In this document: piece by piece, positions 43,364 to 53,300 of the stretch | Position numbering within the stretch: position 1 is the stretch's first letter | How the letters are laid out: each line of letters begins with the position of its first letter | NCBI RefSeq assembly: GCF_963678875.1 | Contig: NZ_OY787456.1 | Span: 806,001 to 870,000, forward strand | Length of the DNA: 64,000 bases | Origin: an uncultured Hyphomonas sp. | GTDB lineage: Bacteria > Pseudomonadota > Alphaproteobacteria > Caulobacterales > Hyphomonadaceae | Reading direction: 5' to 3' | Notes under the pieces: generated by a model | Told to the model about the DNA's origin: nothing | The model's input: the letters and a program-made list of their open reading frames with translations, nothing else | Database searches by the model: none | Translations under genes and position numbers: made by a program

Positions 43364-44359
43364 TCAAGGCCCCGGTTTGCTGCCACGCGGTTGCAATCCG
43401 GCACTGCGATACATGGCATCAATCGTGCGCATGTTTGCGACAGCGTCCTCGCCGCCGGTCAGCGGTTTTGCCCGTCCGGCCAGCACGTCGACCATATGTG
43501 CCAGCTGGTGGTCATAGGTGACCTCTCCCGGAATGGTCTCGGTCCGCTCCGGCTCGCCGTGACGCCGGAGGATGATCTTGTGCCCCAGATGCGGATGGAT
43601 CGGGTTGTTGAAGGTCAGCGAGCCCTTGGTGCCCTCGACATGCAGCTGCAGCCGCCGTGACACGGTCTCCGACATGGACGTCATGATCGAAGCGGTCACG
43701 TCGCCGGGGAACACCAGCCGCGCATGGGTCGAGATATCGACGCCCGGCCGGTCGCAATGGCACTCGGCCGAGGCGACGGACGGCTCGGTACCCGCCATGG
43801 TCCGCACCATGTGGACGCAATAGGTGCCAAGGTCCATCAGCGCGCCGCCACCGGTCTCCAGCGTATGGCGCAGCTCGCCCGGCCGGTAGGGGATGGGCAC
43901 CGAGAACGTCGCCTCCATGGACAGGATCTTGCCGACATGCCCGCTGCGGATGTGGCCGAGGGCATGGATGAAGGCGGGATGGAAGCGGTAGTGGAACGCC
44001 TCCACCAGCGGCCGGCCCGTTTCTTCTGCCGCCCGCTGCATGGCCATGGCTTCGTCGGCATTCATCGCAAACGGCTTCTCGCACAGCACGGCCTTGCCGG
44101 CTTTCAGCGCTGCGATGGTGAGATCCGCATGCCGGTTCGGGGGCAGGGCGTTGTAGATGAGGTCCACATCATCGCGGGCAATCAGGGCGTCATAGCTTTC
44201 CGCCACGTGCTGGATGCCATGCTCTTCGGCATAGGCCGTCGCGCGCGCCGGATCGCGGGCGGCGACGGCGACGACGCGGCAGTCGGTCCGCCGCCGGGCC
44301 GGTTCGATGATGGCCTTGGGCGCAATCTTCGCCGCCCCGAGAATACCGATCCGGATCAT
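43364..44359 (-). CDS. Gfo/Idh/MocA family oxidoreductase
   Basis: A 331-residue NAD(P)-dependent oxidoreductase. The Rossmann start is MIRIGILGAAKIAP, and the MocA-type motif EKPFAMNADEA holds the catalytic Lys, with HYRFHPAF further on. These enzymes oxidise or reduce polyols and sugars; the substrate is not clear. ATG 44359 is the family start; the frame opens earlier at 44461. It follows no clear operon partner. Confidence 0.85.
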   Translation of the reverse strand: MIRIGILGAAKIAPKAIIEPARRRTDCRVVAVAARDPARATAYAEEHGIQHVAESYDALIARDDVDLIYNALPPNRHADLTIAALKAGKAVLCEKPFAMNADEAMAMQRAAEETGRPLVEAFHYRFHPAFIHALGHIRSGHVGKILSMEATFSVPIPYRPGELRHTLETGGGALMDLGTYCVHMVRTMAGTEPSVASAECHCDRPGVDISTHARLVFPGDVTASIMTSMSETVSRRLQLHVEGTKGSLTFNNPIHPHLGHKIILRRHGEPERTETIPGEVTYDHQLAHMVDVLAGRAKPLTGGEDAVANMRTIDAMYRSAGLQPRGSKPGP

Positions 44360-44556
44360 GCCTCGCCCCTTTTCCAGGCGGGCATAGTGGCAATGCGGGC
44401 CCGCTTCGTAAATCAGAGAGGCGCGGGCGGCGCTGAAATACTTAACGGAACCCTGCTGCAATCTTCAGAATTTCACCGGTCTGGTAACCAAACAGAAAGG
44501 CTGTCGCGAGTTAATGGAACCTCCCAAGGCCGTTAATCTTAGGAGTGCCTACGCCC

Positions 44557-44991
44557 ATGATGAATGATCTTACGGCGCACATCGCTAAATCCAGCGGCCT
44601 TGCGGACCCTATCGCAGAGCAGGCGCTCGGCATCGTGCTCAATGCCGCCGAGCGTCAGGCATCGCCTTTTGCGGCGGCCATGTTCACCACAATTCCCGGC
44701 GCGCGCGCCCTTTCGGCCCGTACCGGCGCCGAGCTTGGCGCCCCGGTGGGTGAAATCGCCCGCATGATCGAACAGACCCCGGGCGGCAAGCGCCGCGTCG
44801 CGCGCGAGATGATCACCGCGCTGCATGCCATCGGCCTCGACCACAAGCATATCGGCGCGCTGCTTCCGGCGATCTCGGTCCATATGGAAGAGGTTCACGG
44901 CCTGACCGGCTTCGGCCATCTGGGAGACCTGATCGGCTCCGACCTTGATCGCGATATCCCGGCCGACGACAGCGACACCAAGGCCGCGTAA
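44557..44991 (+). CDS. Uncharacterised helical protein, DUF2267/DUF2780-like
   Basis: A 144-residue cytoplasmic protein with repeated helices (LGIVLNAAERQ, MFTTIPGARALSARTGAELG, ALHAIGLDHKHIGALLPAIS) and no signal or membrane segment. The pattern of amphipathic helices around IPG is like DUF2780/DUF2267 proteins, but the match is loose. ATG 44557 lies 12 bases after AGGAG; GTG 44545 is too close to it. A Rho-independent terminator follows. Confidence 0.65.
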   Translation: MMNDLTAHIAKSSGLADPIAEQALGIVLNAAERQASPFAAAMFTTIPGARALSARTGAELGAPVGEIARMIEQTPGGKRRVAREMITALHAIGLDHKHIGALLPAISVHMEEVHGLTGFGHLGDLIGSDLDRDIPADDSDTKAA

Positions 44992-45015
44992 GCCATTGGT
45001 AAAACAGCAGGAAAT

Positions 45016-45043
45016 GCCGCCCCTCACCGGGCGGCTTTTCTTT
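45016..45043 (+). terminator. Rho-independent terminator
   Basis: GCCGCCC (45016-45022) and GGGCGGC (45029-45035) form a 7-bp stem with a 6-base loop, followed by TTTTCTTT. It ends the gene 44557-44991. Confidence 0.85.
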
Positions 45044-45248
45044 GCCCGCTGAAATTATGCAGGCCCCGTCTGATCCAGTGCGCCGATTGCGGCGTAACAG
45101 GTTCGATACGTCTGGCGTCCCCCACCCCAGCAAGACGTGTCTATCTACCCAAGGGCCGGGCCGCCAATTCACCCTCCCGGCAGCCTGGCCCTTTCCCTTC
45201 GCGTCCGCCCTGTTTATGGAAGGGCGAACGAACAGGGGAATTTCACTC

Positions 45249-45527
45249 ATGACAGCGACTGCGACGCTTCAGGCGGATGAGAAACTTGCGCTTGACCTGA
45301 TGGCGGCCATCCGGGGCGCGGCGGAAGAGCTGTGCGCGCCCTCCCATGTGGATCTCGTCTCGGTGACCGTGGATGTCTCCGCCCGCATCGATGACGCGTC
45401 GAAAGCCAGCTTTGATACCCGTATTGACCGGCGCACGCGCACAATCCTGTTTGCCGGTGGTTCCGCCTCTGTCGATGGCAAGGTCGTGATGAGCGCGACG
45501 GCCGTCTATTCCATCCGCCCGGCCTGA
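45249..45527 (+). CDS. Small hotdog-like protein
   Basis: A 92-residue protein starting MTATATLQADEKL. Its C-terminal strands (IDRRTRTILFAGGSASVDGKVVMSATAVYSI, quoted in part: TRTILFAGGSASVDGKV) are like the closing part of PaaI-type thioesterases, but the protein is only about half a hotdog domain, so it may be an incomplete or divergent homologue. AGGGGA lies 9 bases before ATG 45249. It overlaps the 3' end of the convergent MscS gene by about 20 bases. Confidence 0.55.
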   Translation: MTATATLQADEKLALDLMAAIRGAAEELCAPSHVDLVSVTVDVSARIDDASKASFDTRIDRRTRTILFAGGSASVDGKVVMSATAVYSIRPA

Positions 45528-46540
45528 ACCGCCCGGCCATCGAAGGCGCCCTCGGGGAGGGTGTCCAGTTCATTGCGGATCCGGGGCAGGGCTTCCGGGT
45601 GCTTTTCCTGAAGCCAGGTGATCATCTTTTCACGGATGAAGCAGCGCAGATCCCATGCGTCGGGGGAGTTCTTTGCGCTGGCCAGCGCACGTACACGGAT
45701 CGTGTTGAGGCCCGTATCGGTCACCTGCAAATTCACGACATCGCCATCCCAGAGTGGGCTCGCGCGGCAGATCTCCGTTAGCTGTTCCCGCATCTCGGAA
45801 ACCGGTGCGCGGTAGTCCAGAGACCAGAATACGCTGCCGATGATACTGGCAGATTTGCGCGTCCAGTTCTGGAAGGGCTGCTCGATGAAATAGGAGAGCG
45901 GCACGATCAGGCGCCGCCAGTCCCAGATGCGGACCACAACATAGAAAAGACCGATCTCCTCGATCCACCCCCATTCGTCTTCCAGCACGACGGCATCATC
46001 CAGCCGGATTGGCTGGGTGAAGGCAATCTGGAGGCCGGCGATCAGGTTCGACAGCATCGGCCGGGCGGCGATGCCGACCGCGATGCCCGCGATCCCGGCA
46101 GACGCGAACAGGCTGACGCCGAACTGTTTCACGCCGGGGATCAGTGTCAGGGCCGCGGCGACGGTGACCACGCCCACTGCGACGACCCAGATGCGCCGGA
46201 TCACGTCCAGCCGCGTTGCGGACTTGCGGGCCTGTAGATTGTCGATCTCGTGAAAGTTCAGCTTCGCCAGCCGCCGTTTGATCAGCCCGTCGACCAGCGT
46301 GCCGATCGCCCAGCCCGTGGCAGCGATGAAGCAGATGGAGGCCAGCACATCCGGCCAGGTGCCGAGCTTGTCCCAGTCGGGCGCGAGGCCCGTATGCGGA
46401 ATGATCAGGATGGCTGCGCCGATCAAAGTGAACAGGGCAGGCGGCCGCGCGCGCTTCAGCCAGCGGATGCGCAGCGCCCGCTTCAGCCTTTCCCGCTTCG
46501 AGCGGTCGTCAGTCTGTTTCGCTTCAGCCTCGCTGGCGAT
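45506..46540 (-). CDS. MscS-type mechanosensitive channel (possible ATC start)
   Basis: A channel protein with two or three N-terminal membrane segments and an MscS core: FGVSLFASAGIAGIAVGIAARPMLSNLIAGL is the pore helix region, followed by the beta domain LDDAVVLEDEWGWIEEIG. The earliest usual start is TTG 46426, with no ribosome site and a membrane segment cut short. In frame upstream lies a perfect AAGGAG, 7 bases before ATC 46540-46538, and the codons between read as a charged cytoplasmic start (SEAEAKQTDDRSKRERLKR). I therefore extend to ATC; a conservative call is 45506..46426. Confidence 0.75.
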   Translation of the reverse strand: MASEAEAKQTDDRSKRERLKRALRIRWLKRARPPALFTLIGAAILIIPHTGLAPDWDKLGTWPDVLASICFIAATGWAIGTLVDGLIKRRLAKLNFHEIDNLQARKSATRLDVIRRIWVVAVGVVTVAAALTLIPGVKQFGVSLFASAGIAGIAVGIAARPMLSNLIAGLQIAFTQPIRLDDAVVLEDEWGWIEEIGLFYVVVRIWDWRRLIVPLSYFIEQPFQNWTRKSASIIGSVFWSLDYRAPVSEMREQLTEICRASPLWDGDVVNLQVTDTGLNTIRVRALASAKNSPDAWDLRCFIREKMITWLQEKHPEALPRIRNELDTLPEGAFDGRAVQAGRME

Positions 46541-46658
46541 GACAGCGCTCCTTCCGGTGATACGTCTTATACGTCCGGATAGGCCAAAGCGTTGCGACGA
46601 TTCAACAGCCGGAGCCGTCTTTCCGGCCGAAACGGCGCTGGCGGGCAGGGATTGGGCG

Positions 46659-47177
46659 CTATTTCACCCGTGTGACGCGGAAGGCGAGCCCACCGTCCAG
46701 CTTCATCTTGTAGCTGCCAAGTGCCGCCTGATAGATGCGGGCTTCCTTCTGGCCGCGCGGGCTGACGCCTTTGTCGTCCGTCTGTTCCCACATCTGGCCA
46801 TTCTCGAGCGTGATGACCAGGGCGCCGCGCCGGCCGCCAACGGACTGGATCGGGAAGGTGACTTCCTTCAATTCATCCGATTTGGCGTTGCCGCTGTCGT
46901 CCTTGCCGCCAAAGGCCAGTTTCGGAAGGGAGGGGATGGAGAAGCCGAAACTGTCGCGCTTCACTTCCTCGACTTCCTTGCGAGTGAAGGTTTTCACCTC
47001 GCCGGCGTCTTCAGCCGCTTTCAGGCGCCCGACGGCCGCGTCATAGCAGGCCAGCCGCTCGGCATCCGTGGAGATGTCCTTGCAGGCATAGACATCGGAC
47101 GTGGACACGTCCTCAGCCAGGGCAGGCAGGGCCGCCAGGCTGATGGCAGCGGCAATAAGGGTGATCTGGCGTTTCAT
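46659..47177 (-). CDS. Uncharacterised secreted protein
   Basis: A 172-residue protein with a clear signal peptide (LAALPALAED) and a Cys-bearing segment YACKDISTDAERLACYDAAVG, a pattern seen in several small envelope proteins of alphaproteobacteria. The C-terminal domain looks beta-rich (ALVITLENGQMWEQTDD, ARIYQAALGSYKMKL). ATG 47177 is chosen because GAGGAA lies 8 bases upstream. Function unknown. Confidence 0.75.
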   Translation of the reverse strand: MKRQITLIAAAISLAALPALAEDVSTSDVYACKDISTDAERLACYDAAVGRLKAAEDAGEVKTFTRKEVEEVKRDSFGFSIPSLPKLAFGGKDDSGNAKSDELKEVTFPIQSVGGRRGALVITLENGQMWEQTDDKGVSPRGQKEARIYQAALGSYKMKLDGGLAFRVTRVK

Positions 47178-47373
47178 GACAGCGTTCCTCGGAATGTTGG
47201 GCTGTGGTGGCCCTGTTTGCATCATTTCTGGCAAATCCGGGCAAGCGCGGGAAGGGGAGGCCGCAGTTTGCGGTAAACTCAGCTTCCGTTCATTCAAATT
47301 CAGCAAAGTCTTTTCATTTACGTCACCATCTGGCAGCAAACGATCCAAACTGCGACCACTTAGGAGTATGTGC

Positions 47374-49005
47374 ATGATCCTCTCCCGTATGCGGGGCCTG
47401 ATGGCCACCGGTGCTCTGGCCCTCGTCCTGGCTGCCTGCGGCGGCGGCAATGGCGGCGGATCTGCCAGCGATGTGCCCACCTTGCGGCGCGGTATTTCGG
47501 CCAAGGTCGATACGCTCGATCCGCACAAGTCGTCGGCCCAGTGGGAGAACATCATCATTGGCGACATGTTCATCGGCCTGACCACCGATGGCGTTGATGC
47601 CCGCCCGGAACCCGGCATGGCGACCAGCTGGGAAACCAGCGAGGACGGCCTCGTCTGGACCTTCCATCTCGGGGATTATTACTGGTCCGACGGCAATCCG
47701 GTTGTGGCGGATGACTTCGTCTACGGCCTGCGCCGCATCCAGTCGCCGGAAGTGGCTTCACAGTATTCCTCGCTGCTTTACCTCATCAAGAACGCCGCCC
47801 GGATCAATGAAGGCGTGCTGCCGCCGGAAGAGCTTGGCGCCCGTGCGATCGACGACAAGACGCTGGAACTGACGCTGGAATACCCGGCGCCATACCTGCC
47901 GGGCCTGCTGTCGCACTACACGACCTATCCCGTGCCGAGCCAGGCCATCGAGACCTATGGCGATGCGTGGATCCAGCCGGAAAACATCGTGGTGAACGGT
48001 CCGTACAAGCTGGTCTACTGGCGGACCGGCGACCAGCTGGTGGCCGACAAGAACCCGACCGGCTTCGGCGCCGAGGAAGCCTGTTTCGACCGTGTGGTTT
48101 ATTTCGAACTCGAAGACCTGACCTCGGTCGAGAACAAGATCCAGGCCGGAGAGCTCGACATCAACAATGCCTTCGATGGCGCCCGCCAGACTGAAATCGA
48201 AGCGAAGCTGCCGGGCTGGGTGCGCACGACGCCGGCCCTGATCACCACGTACTGGTCGTTCAATTCCTCGGTTGCGCCGTTTGACGATGTGCGCGTGCGC
48301 AAGGCGCTGGCCATGGCGCTCGACCGGGAGTTCATGGTGAAAAGCGTGCTGACGCCGGGCTATGTGCCCGCCTATTCCATGGTGCCTCCGGGGATCGATA
48401 ATTACAACGCGCCGCGCCCGCATGTGGAGTGGGAGAGCATGCCGCGCGAAGAGCGTCTCGCCGAAGCCAAACGCCTTCTGGAAGAGGCCGGCTACGGGCC
48501 GGACAACCCGCTCGAGTTCGAATACATCCACCGTTCGACCGACGATAATCCGAAAGTCGCCCCGGTCGCGCAGGCCAACTGGTCCGAGATTGCGGCCTGG
48601 GTGAAGCCGACCATCATCAAGCAGGATACCAAGGTGCTTTACGCCCGCCTGCGCCAGTCTGACTTCCAGGTGGCCGATGGCGCATGGGTTGCCGACTTCG
48701 ATGACCCGATCAACTATCTCTACCTGTTGAAGTCCGACACCGGCCAGCAGAACTACGGCAATTACAACAACCCGGAATATGACGCCCTGCTGGTGCGGTC
48801 GAATGCGGAACTGGACCTGAACAAGCGGGCCGAGACCTTCGCTGAAGCCGAAGACCTGATGCTGAACGACTATCCGATCACGCCGATGTGGTTCCAGGTC
48901 ACCAAGAACCTCGTGGATCCGGATCTGACGGGGTACGAGGACAATGCCAAGGACCAGCACCGCTCGCGCTTCATGTGCAAGGGTGGTATCAATCCGGCAG
49001 AATAG
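47374..49005 (+). CDS. Peptide ABC transporter substrate-binding lipoprotein (OppA-like)
   Basis: A 543-residue solute-binding protein of the peptide/nickel class with lipobox (VLAACGGG). The start of the domain, VPTLRRGISAKVDTLDPHKSSAQWE, and WETSEDGLVWTFHL, DDFVYGLRRI, WSFNSSVAPFDDVRVRKALAMALDR are typical of OppA/DppA. ATG 47374 is favoured by AGGAG at 7 bases; ATG 47368 is too close. No permease or ATPase genes lie nearby, so it depends on an unlinked transporter. Confidence 0.9.
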   Translation: MILSRMRGLMATGALALVLAACGGGNGGGSASDVPTLRRGISAKVDTLDPHKSSAQWENIIIGDMFIGLTTDGVDARPEPGMATSWETSEDGLVWTFHLGDYYWSDGNPVVADDFVYGLRRIQSPEVASQYSSLLYLIKNAARINEGVLPPEELGARAIDDKTLELTLEYPAPYLPGLLSHYTTYPVPSQAIETYGDAWIQPENIVVNGPYKLVYWRTGDQLVADKNPTGFGAEEACFDRVVYFELEDLTSVENKIQAGELDINNAFDGARQTEIEAKLPGWVRTTPALITTYWSFNSSVAPFDDVRVRKALAMALDREFMVKSVLTPGYVPAYSMVPPGIDNYNAPRPHVEWESMPREERLAEAKRLLEEAGYGPDNPLEFEYIHRSTDDNPKVAPVAQANWSEIAAWVKPTIIKQDTKVLYARLRQSDFQVADGAWVADFDDPINYLYLLKSDTGQQNYGNYNNPEYDALLVRSNAELDLNKRAETFAEAEDLMLNDYPITPMWFQVTKNLVDPDLTGYEDNAKDQHRSRFMCKGGINPAE

Positions 49006-49043
49006 GCGTGCGCGCGACGGAGGGCTGAACAGGGGGAGGCGGC

Positions 49044-50132
49044 ATGAGCCATGACATGGAAGCCGCCGGGGCGGTGGGGCTCGGCGGCCTGACCTCCGGC
49101 GAACACCACCCGGTCACGAAGGGCGAGCCGTGCCGCAATTGCGGTGCGCCGATCGCGGAGCGCTACTGCTCGCGTTGCGGCCAGCTCGCCTCCAATTTCC
49201 ACCGGCCCTTCTTCAGCCTGGTCGCCTCCAGCCTCGCGGACACGTTCGCGCTGGACAGCCGGTTGTGGCGCTCCTTGCCGCTGCTGCTGTTCCGGCCGGG
49301 CCGGATGACGCGGAACTATCTGGACGGCAAGCGCGCGCGCTACGTCCCGCCATTCCGGTTCTTCCTGCTGTCTTCGGTCCTGTTCTTCCTGACTGTGTTC
49401 GGCCTGGGCGACCGGCTCGGCTGGTACCAGGACTGGGCGCTCAATCCCCAGTCGGCCATGGAGCTCGCCGAAGCGGAACGCGAGCAGATGATTGTCGACC
49501 TCAAGGAGTTCCTGGCCAATGAGGACCTCGATCCCGACAGCCGGGGCGGGCTGGAGATCGCTCTGAAAAACCTTGAGTCCGGCTCGAACATTCCCTTCCT
49601 GGACCTGCAAACCGGCACGGTGGACCGGGACGCCCTGAACGAAATGATCGACCTGACCACGAATGACGGCGCCTCCCCGGAAGAGGTCGAAACGATGAAG
49701 GGGGTAGGGGAGCGGTTTGCCCGCGTGGTCGAGAACCAGGACCTTTTCGGCGCCAGGTTGCGCGAATGGATGCCGCGCTTCAGCCTGATGTTCATGCCGC
49801 TTCTGGCGCTGATGCTGACCATCATCTATGCTTGGCACCGCCGGGTTTATGTCTACGATCACGTCATTGCGGCGTTGCACTTCCAGACATTTGTCTACGC
49901 CGTGTCGACCGTGCTCCTGCTGGCTGGCGCCCTTCTTCACATAGGACCCGGCTGGTTGTCCGCGATTGGGGCAGGCTGGGGTGTCTGGTACCTGCACCGC
50001 CAGCTTCGCGTCACCTACGGAACCGGCTTTTTCATGGCGGCGCTTCGTACCTCCATTCTGCTGATTCTTGGCATAACCGTGCTGTTTCTCTTGGCCATCG
50101 GGCTGGTTATCCTCAGTTTTCTCCTTACTTGA
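49044..50132 (+). CDS. DUF3667 zinc-ribbon membrane protein
   Basis: A 362-residue protein. The N-terminus has a zinc ribbon with two CxxC motifs (CRNCGAPIAERYCSRCGQ, about 30-47), followed by DUF3667-type sequence (LDSRLWRSLPLLLFRPGRMTRNYLDGKR) and about four hydrophobic segments, two before and several after a helical periplasmic region. Function unknown. It follows the OppA-like gene by 38 bases on the same strand. Confidence 0.83.
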   Translation: MSHDMEAAGAVGLGGLTSGEHHPVTKGEPCRNCGAPIAERYCSRCGQLASNFHRPFFSLVASSLADTFALDSRLWRSLPLLLFRPGRMTRNYLDGKRARYVPPFRFFLLSSVLFFLTVFGLGDRLGWYQDWALNPQSAMELAEAEREQMIVDLKEFLANEDLDPDSRGGLEIALKNLESGSNIPFLDLQTGTVDRDALNEMIDLTTNDGASPEEVETMKGVGERFARVVENQDLFGARLREWMPRFSLMFMPLLALMLTIIYAWHRRVYVYDHVIAALHFQTFVYAVSTVLLLAGALLHIGPGWLSAIGAGWGVWYLHRQLRVTYGTGFFMAALRTSILLILGITVLFLLAIGLVILSFLLT

Positions 50133-50137
50133 ACGCG

Positions 50138-50160
50138 TTTGCCTCCGGGACTGAGGCAAA
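50138..50160. promoter_or_regulatory. 8-bp inverted repeat between DUF3667 gene and TonB receptor
   Basis: TTTGCCTC (50138-50145) and GAGGCAAA (50153-50160) are perfect reverse complements with a 7-base loop, just after the DUF3667 stop. It has no T-run, so it may be an operator for the receptor promoter or a weak terminator. Confidence 0.45.
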
Positions 50161-50206
50161 TAAACCACACCCCGCGTGCTTTCGATGACAGAACAGTAAC
50201 GATACG

Positions 50207-50235
50207 TTGACGCTGCGGTGACGAGGGTCTTATCG
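50207..50235 (+). promoter_or_regulatory. Candidate sigma-70 promoter of the TonB receptor
   Basis: TTGACG (50207-50212) and TTATCG (50230-50235) are separated by 17 bases, about 78 bases before the GTG start. Confidence 0.45.
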
Positions 50236-50312
50236 ATATGACCAAGTCCGGATTTCAGGGGTCCGGACACGCGCCAGATGAACGGCGCAGTTCAACTATT
50301 GGAGGTAATATA

Positions 50313-53300
50313 GTGAACGGGAAATCCATTAAATCCCGCCTGCTTGCCTCGTCCGTTATTGCGGGCGCGGCATTCATGGCGCAGGCGAGCATGCTCGCCG
50401 TTGCCCAGGAAGCAGACGAAGCCGTCGATACCGTGGCCACCACCACGGAAGACGCAACCGCACGCCAGGAAACGGTGTACGTTACCGGTTCGCGCATCGC
50501 GTCGCCGAACATGACCACCAACAGCCCGGTCACCTCGGTTTCCGCAAACGACGTGAAACTGCAGGGTGTGACGCGCGTCGAAGACCTCGTCACCCAGCTG
50601 CCGCAGGCTTTTGCTGCACAGAACTCCACCGTTTCGAACGGTGCATCCGGTACCGCGACTGTCTCGCTGCGTAACCTCGACCTCGGCGGCAACGCTGTGC
50701 GTACGCTGGTTCTGGTTGATGGCAAGCGCATGCCGTACGGTTCGCCGAACGATCCGGCAGCCGACCTCAACCTGATCCCGGGCCAGATGATCGAGCGCGT
50801 TGACGTCCTGACGGGCGGCGCATCGGCTGTTTATGGTTCCGACGCTATCGCCGGTGTTGTCAACTTCATCATGAAGGACGACTTCGAAGGCGTGCAGATC
50901 GACACCCAGTACGGTTTCTACCAGCACAACAACGACTACGACACGAACGGCTCGCTCCGCGACGTGATCGCAGCCCGTTCCGTTGGCAACCCGAGCCAGT
51001 TCTCCCTTCCGGATGACAATGTCGATGACGGCTGGTCCAAAGAGATCACTGCCATCATGGGCGTCAACACCGATGACGGCCGCGGCAACCTGACCGGCTG
51101 GATCGGCTACCGTAACAACGCTGCTGTCCTCCAGGGCGAGCGTGACTACTCCGCTTGTGCAAACGGCATTGACGGGGATACCGGCGACTTCACCTGCGGT
51201 GGTTCGTCGACGTCCTTCCCGGGCCGTATCACGGACTTCAACTCGTTCGACTACTCGCTTGACCAGGGTACGAGCGAATTCATTCCGTGGTCTGGCGACT
51301 ACCAGTACAACTTCGGTCCGCTGAACTACTACCAGCGTCCGGACGAGCGTTACTCGGTCGGCTTCAACGGTCATTATGAAATCAATGACTATGTCGAAGC
51401 CTACACCCAGTTCATGTTCATGGACTACCAGTCGAAAGCGCAGATCGCGCCTTCCGGTAACTTCTTCGTCACCCAGGGCATCAGCTGTGACAACCCGCTG
51501 CTTTCGGCTGGCCAGCGCGATGGTTTGTGTAATGTGGACCTGGTGCCGAGCATCGTAGATGATCCGGACACGGCAAAAGATGAAGTTGCTGAATTCCTCA
51601 ATGGCTTTGAAAACCCCGCTGCCGGTGCGGCGTGGCTGGCCTTTGCGAATGGTGCAGACCAGACTGCTCTGACGGGGGCTGCCCCCGGCTTGGACTCTGA
51701 TGGTAATTTCATCACAACGCCATTCGGCGGTGTTTCGCCGGCCTATTTCGGTCGTCGTAACGTCGAAGGCGGTGGCCGTACCGACAACCTCGGTTACCAG
51801 ACCTATCGCGGCGTCGTGGGTATCCGCGGTGACCTGTACAAGGCTCCGGGCTGGTCCTACGACCTGTCGGCATCCTACGCTCAGGTGACCCTGTCCCGTT
51901 CGTACACCAACGAATTCTCTGTGACGCGCCTGACCCGCGCCATGGACGTTGTGGCGGATCCGGACTCCGGCGAAGCAGTCTGTGCGTCTGTGCTTGATGG
52001 CACCGATCCAAACTGTGTGCCGTACAATGTCTGGACTGTTGGCGGTGTGACGGATGAAGCCCTGAACTACCTTCAGGTTCCGCTGCTGCAAAACGGCACG
52101 ACCGAGCAGAACATCGTTACCGGTGTCCTGACCGGCGATCTGGGCCAGTATGGCTTCCAGCTGCCGTCCGCAAACTCCGGTCTTCAGGTTGCTATCGGTG
52201 CTGAATACCGCCGTGACGCTCTGGAATCGATCACCGACAACTCGTTCGCAACGGGTGACGGTGCTGGCCAGGGTGGCCCGACCATCGGTCTCTCCGGCGA
52301 TATCGATGCCTACGACTTCTTCGGCGAATTCCAGATGCCGCTGGTTGAAGGCAAGCCGGGTGTCGAGCTCCTGTCCGTCGAAGGTGCTTACCGTTACTCC
52401 GATTACTCGACCGGCATCTCGTCCGACTCGTACAAAATCGGTGGTGACTATGCTCCGACGTCGGACATCCGCTTCCGTGCCAGCTTCCAGAAAGCTGTCC
52501 GGGCGCCGAACGTCATCGACCTCTTCCAGGCTCAGGGCTTCAACCTGTTCGACCTGGACGATGACCTCTGCGACTTCTCCGATCCGGCCGGTGATGGCAC
52601 TGCCAGCGCTGAAGCATGTATCGGTAGCAATCCGTGGCAGGTGAATGCTGCTCAGGCTGGCTCCGGTGCTCTGGAATCGCCTGCTGGCCAGTACAACTTC
52701 CTGCAGGGCGGTAACCCGGACCTCGAGCCGGAAGAAGCTGAAACGCTGACCGTTGGTTTCGTTGCAACGCCGACCTTCCTGCCGGGCTTCTCGGCATCGG
52801 TCGACTACTACAACATCGAAATCACCGATGCGATTTCGACGGTTGGTGCATCGGTTACCATGCAGCTCTGCTACCTGCAGGGTGATATGGACGCCTGTCA
52901 GCGCATCCAGCGTAACGCCAACGGCCAGCTCTGGGTCGGTACCGGCAACGTTGTTGACCTGAACGTCAACATCGGTGGTGTTGAAACCTCCGGTTTCGAT
53001 GTCTCGGCTGCTTACGGCTTCGACATGGGCACCTACGGTTCGCTGAACCTGTCGATGAACGGCACTTACCTGGACAGCTTCGATGTCGACCCGGTCGGCA
53101 ACGCTGCTTACGCCTATGACTGCGTTGGTAAGTACGGCAACGACTGCTTCACGCCGACTCCGGAATGGCGTCACCGCGCCCGCGCAAACTGGGCAACCCC
53201 GGTTGACGGTCTCGACCTGTCTGCCACCTGGCGTTACATCGGCTCGGTCGATATCGACACCGGTGCAACGGGCCGCGTCGACTCCACGCTGGACGCTCAG

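Noticed and set aside
43210..43422. N-terminal extension of the tryptophanase-like gene
   Set aside because: The family start EPFRIKSVEP begins right after ATG 43209, which has a good ribosome site; the extension is Arg-rich and out of family.
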